In this document: positions 5,103 to 6,469 of the stretch, in pieces
How the letters are laid out: every line of letters begins with the position of its first letter
Position numbering within the stretch: the first letter of the stretch is position 1
Assembly: GCA_018825925.1 (NCBI GenBank)
Contig: JAHKAT010000346.1
Coordinates: forward strand, 1-6,469
Direction: 5' to 3'
DNA length: 6,469 nucleotides
Source of the DNA: Bacteroidota bacterium
GTDB taxonomy: Bacteria > Bacteroidota > Bacteroidia > Flavobacteriales_D > Crocinitomicaceae
The notes under the pieces: generated by a model
What the model saw: the letters and a program-made list of their open reading frames with translations, nothing else
The model's database searches: none
Told to the model about the DNA's origin: nothing
Made by a program: the position numbers and the translations under genes

Positions 5103-5429
5103 ATGAAATCAGTAGAAATTATTATGATACCTGTCAAGGACAGGCAAAAAGCCAAAGAGTTTTATTTGAATCTCGGTTTTAAAGTGCTTGTTGAAGCACC
5201 AGCTGCTCACGGTGAAACGTGGATACAAATGGGACTTCCAGGAAGTAATACCACCATTTCGCTTGCTGGTTTTCAAGGTATCATTTGTGAAACAGACGAT
5301 ATTGAAAACAAAATCAAGAGATTTGAAAGTAAAGGGATTGATGTCGGTAAGATTGATGAGACCCCTTGGGGAAAATTTGCTTGGTTCAAGGATTTGGATG
5401 GGAACAGTTTGTGTCTGCACCAAAAGTAG
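5103..5429 (+). CDS. VOC-superfamily (glyoxalase/bleomycin-resistance fold) protein
   Basis: The 108-residue protein is a single VOC unit of two beta-alpha-beta-beta-beta modules. The first starts EIIMIPVKDRQKAKEFYLNL, and the second has IICETDDIENKIKRFESKG followed by WGKFAWFKDLDGNSLCLHQK. The closing DLDGNSL motif is typical. The usual metal ligands are not evident: the first strand has Ile or Met where His is common, and the final strand reads LCLHQ where a Glu is common, so it may bind or carry a ligand rather than catalyse. The ATG at 5103 follows AAAAACGGACTAAA, about 20 bases after the predicted transcription start. It shares a cassette and a promoter region with the AraC regulator. 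Confidence 0.85.
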   Translation: MKSVEIIMIPVKDRQKAKEFYLNLGFKVLVEAPAAHGETWIQMGLPGSNTTISLAGFQGIICETDDIENKIKRFESKGIDVGKIDETPWGKFAWFKDLDGNSLCLHQK

Positions 5430-5462
5430 TCAGCCAAAATGTTGTGAAGTTCTTTAGCTTGC

Positions 5463-5541
5463 CGCTAACGGTCCTGCGGTAGGAAAAGTGGCGCTTTTCT
5501 CGAGTATAATTGTGCGCCATTTTTTTTACCGCATGTTATGT
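5463..5541 (-). repeat. attC-like hairpin site 9 (attC of cassette I)
   Basis: Left box CGCTAAC at 5463-5469, G plus bulge GTCC, 20-base arms at 5475-5494 and 5514-5533, spacer T at 5534, right box GTTATGT at 5535-5541. All three arm mismatches are G-T wobbles on the + strand. GTTATGTACA at 5535-5544 is the perfect inverted complement of 6400-6409. The run of eight T in the right arm might also help end transcription from the VOC gene. Confidence 0.8.
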
Positions 5542-5544
5542 ACA

Positions 5545-6396
5545 TTATTCATACTCGTGGATAAGATGAAAACAATTATGATTTTTATGAACGCCATCAA
5601 TACCACTAAAATAACAATTTGTAAATCCTGTTTCTTCTATTAATCTATTTTGATTATCAAATTTCCGCTTGTGAAATGATTGAAGCGCCCCAGTTGAAGA
5701 CCTGACTTCAAAGTTTATTATGTTATTGTTCTTGTCGTATTCAAATAGACGTTCATAATAGACCTCTCCATTTGAGAAATCTTTCACCGATTCTTTCAAT
5801 GTTAATCCATCTTCAATTTCAATTTCAGTGGCAGTTAAGAGTGTGCCATTTTCATGAAACTCTTCTTTTAGAATTATTTCGTCTTTGTTGCTGTATTTTT
5901 CTTTGATTACAACATTGAAATCATGCTCGAAACCTTCAATTATCGTTTCTCCCGAATTGTTTTTTGCATCAAATGTGTATTTTTGACTCTCCAATAATTC
6001 ATCGTAACGATAGAACTTGTTGCTCCAGTTATCCCCATCGATGTTTTTTTCTAATCTTTCTACCTCTTCATTATCCTGAGTCATGGTTCTTATAAATCCA
6101 GAATCAGTTTTAACTAGTGAAGTGTGCTCATACAATGCACCGCCAATGCTAAGTTTTTCGTCAATAATATCTCCTTCAGCATCATATTCAAAAATTTGAG
6201 AGCTGTTTTCAATTCCTCCTTGGATTTCACTTTGACGAATCAAGTTCCCATCTGAATCATATTCAAAATTTAGTTCAACCGGTGGTGATTCCCGATAATC
6301 AATTGAGTGAACTACATTCCCATTTTCATCATAAGATTCCTTATGAATGAGTGTTCGGTTATCTTCTTCTAAAGAGTATGTTTTACGTTTTATCAT
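5545..6396 (-). CDS. YD-motif (RHS-like) repeat protein, cytoplasmic
   Basis: The 283-residue acidic protein has no signal peptide or membrane segment. Short repeats of the YD type recur at uneven spacing: SYDENGNVV near residue 22, EYDSDGNLIRQSE near 45, EYDAEGDIIDE near 69, EYDKNNNIIN near 220 and KFDNQNRLIEETG near 245. They recall the beta-hairpin repeats of RHS/YD proteins, which in full-length toxins build a shell around a C-terminal toxin domain. Here there is neither a conserved core nor a toxin domain, so it is a short stand-alone relative or a look-alike with a related beta-repeat such as the MORN type. The C-terminus (NCYFSGIDGVHKNHNCFHL) is Cys- and His-rich. The leader is 12 bases after the cassette boundary and holds no promoter. 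Function unknown. Confidence 0.72.
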   Translation of the reverse strand: MIKRKTYSLEEDNRTLIHKESYDENGNVVHSIDYRESPPVELNFEYDSDGNLIRQSEIQGGIENSSQIFEYDAEGDIIDEKLSIGGALYEHTSLVKTDSGFIRTMTQDNEEVERLEKNIDGDNWSNKFYRYDELLESQKYTFDAKNNSGETIIEGFEHDFNVVIKEKYSNKDEIILKEEFHENGTLLTATEIEIEDGLTLKESVKDFSNGEVYYERLFEYDKNNNIINFEVRSSTGALQSFHKRKFDNQNRLIEETGFTNCYFSGIDGVHKNHNCFHLIHEYE

Positions 6397-6402
6397 AATT
6401 GT

Positions 6403-6469
6403 ACATAACGTTCCCGCGCTACACCTCGCGCCGTTCTGGACAAACCACGTTTAAGGCGTGAGATGTAGC
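6403..6469 (-). repeat. attC-like hairpin site 10, cut by the window edge
   Basis: Left box ACATAAC at 6403-6409, G plus bulge TTCC, left arm from 6415 and right arm 6455-6469, which pairs with 6418-6432 at 13 of 15 positions. The sequence stops before the right box; the plan predicts GCG, T and a GTTA box just beyond the edge. It would be the attC of a further cassette to the right. Confidence 0.7.

Larger units (their letters stand above)
1..6469 (-). mobile_element. Integron-like gene cassette array, no integrase in window
   Basis: Ten hairpin sites with a common layout separate single genes or gene pairs across the whole window. On the minus strand each site reads YYYAACA, a stem, then NRAMCGTT and RRR-like bases, which fits the R''/R' core boxes of integron attC sites. 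Each unit opens and closes with boxes that are 9-10 bp inverted complements of one another. Stems differ almost completely between sites, which rules out ordinary dispersed repeats. Inferred cassette lengths are 324, 506, 277, 791, 711, 452, 685, 1586 and 940 bp from left to right. No integrase gene and no attI are seen, so this may be part of a long array or a cluster lacking an integrase. Placement among integrons is inference from architecture; the stem geometry differs from classical attC sites. Confidence 0.75.

Noticed and set aside
5109..5457. Open frames on both strands over the VOC gene
   Set aside because: The VOC reading has clear family motifs and a promoter; the others are shadows.
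5475..5533. Simple rho-independent terminator of the VOC gene
   Set aside because: The T run is part of the stem arm and not a tail after the hairpin, and the structure has the full plan of the other sites; a side effect on termination remains possible.
131..6469. CRISPR array or transposon with terminal repeats
   Set aside because: The repeats are not identical, spacing equals gene length, and no transposase or cas gene is present. The boxes pair within modules and stems differ between sites, which fits attC-like sites better.

Overview
The window looks like a piece of a Bacteroidota chromosome (Flavobacteriia or Cytophagia type). The DNA is AT-rich. Starts lack Shine-Dalgarno motifs and are preceded by A-rich leaders, and several promoters carry the Bacteroidota -7 box TAnnTTTG. 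The genes (DUF5063, a GlxA-type AraC regulator, small two- or three-helix membrane proteins, HigBA, a CdiI-type immunity protein, a PIN protein) are typical accessory genes of that phylum.

The main feature is not a gene. The genes are separated by ten hairpin sites (nine complete, one cut by the right edge), at about 131-233, 455-536, 961-1091, 1238-1315, 2029-2172, 2740-2817, 3192-3269, 3877-4007, 5463-5541 and 6403-6469. All share one plan on the + strand: YNNTAAC or YNTTAAC-like box, G, four unpaired bases (mostly KTYN), a 7-20 bp stem unique to the site, then T and a GTTA box. These ends match the RYYYAAC/GTTRRRY core boxes of integron attC sites, and the region is best read as an array of integron-like gene cassettes with no integrase visible. 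The box that opens each gene unit and the box that closes it are perfect 9-10 bp inverted complements of each other, although they differ from one unit to the next. This is what is expected if each unit is excised as a circle whose two ends form one recombination site.

Three clues suggest that the array reads on the minus strand: the bases flanking the boxes (AACA and CGTT on that strand, as in classical attC sites), the direction of most genes, and the fact that nearly all stem mismatches are G-T wobbles only when the + strand is folded. On that reading the cassettes are: PIN protein (to 136, truncated); A, small protein (137-460); B, CdiI-like immunity (461-966); C, small protein (967-1243); D, HigBA toxin-antitoxin (1244-2034); E, membrane protein (2035-2745); F, small membrane protein (2746-3197); G, DUF5063 (3198-3882); H, AraC regulator plus divergent VOC protein (3883-5468); I, YD-motif protein (5469-6408); then the attC of a further cassette. 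Any integrase and attI would lie beyond the right end.

The genes do not form a pathway. They look like independent cargo, with a bias to toxin, antitoxin and immunity functions. Only the PIN, HigBA and AraC/VOC cassettes show clear promoters of their own. B, E, F, G and I have leaders of only 12-42 bases and probably depend on read-through or on promoters in neighbouring cassettes.
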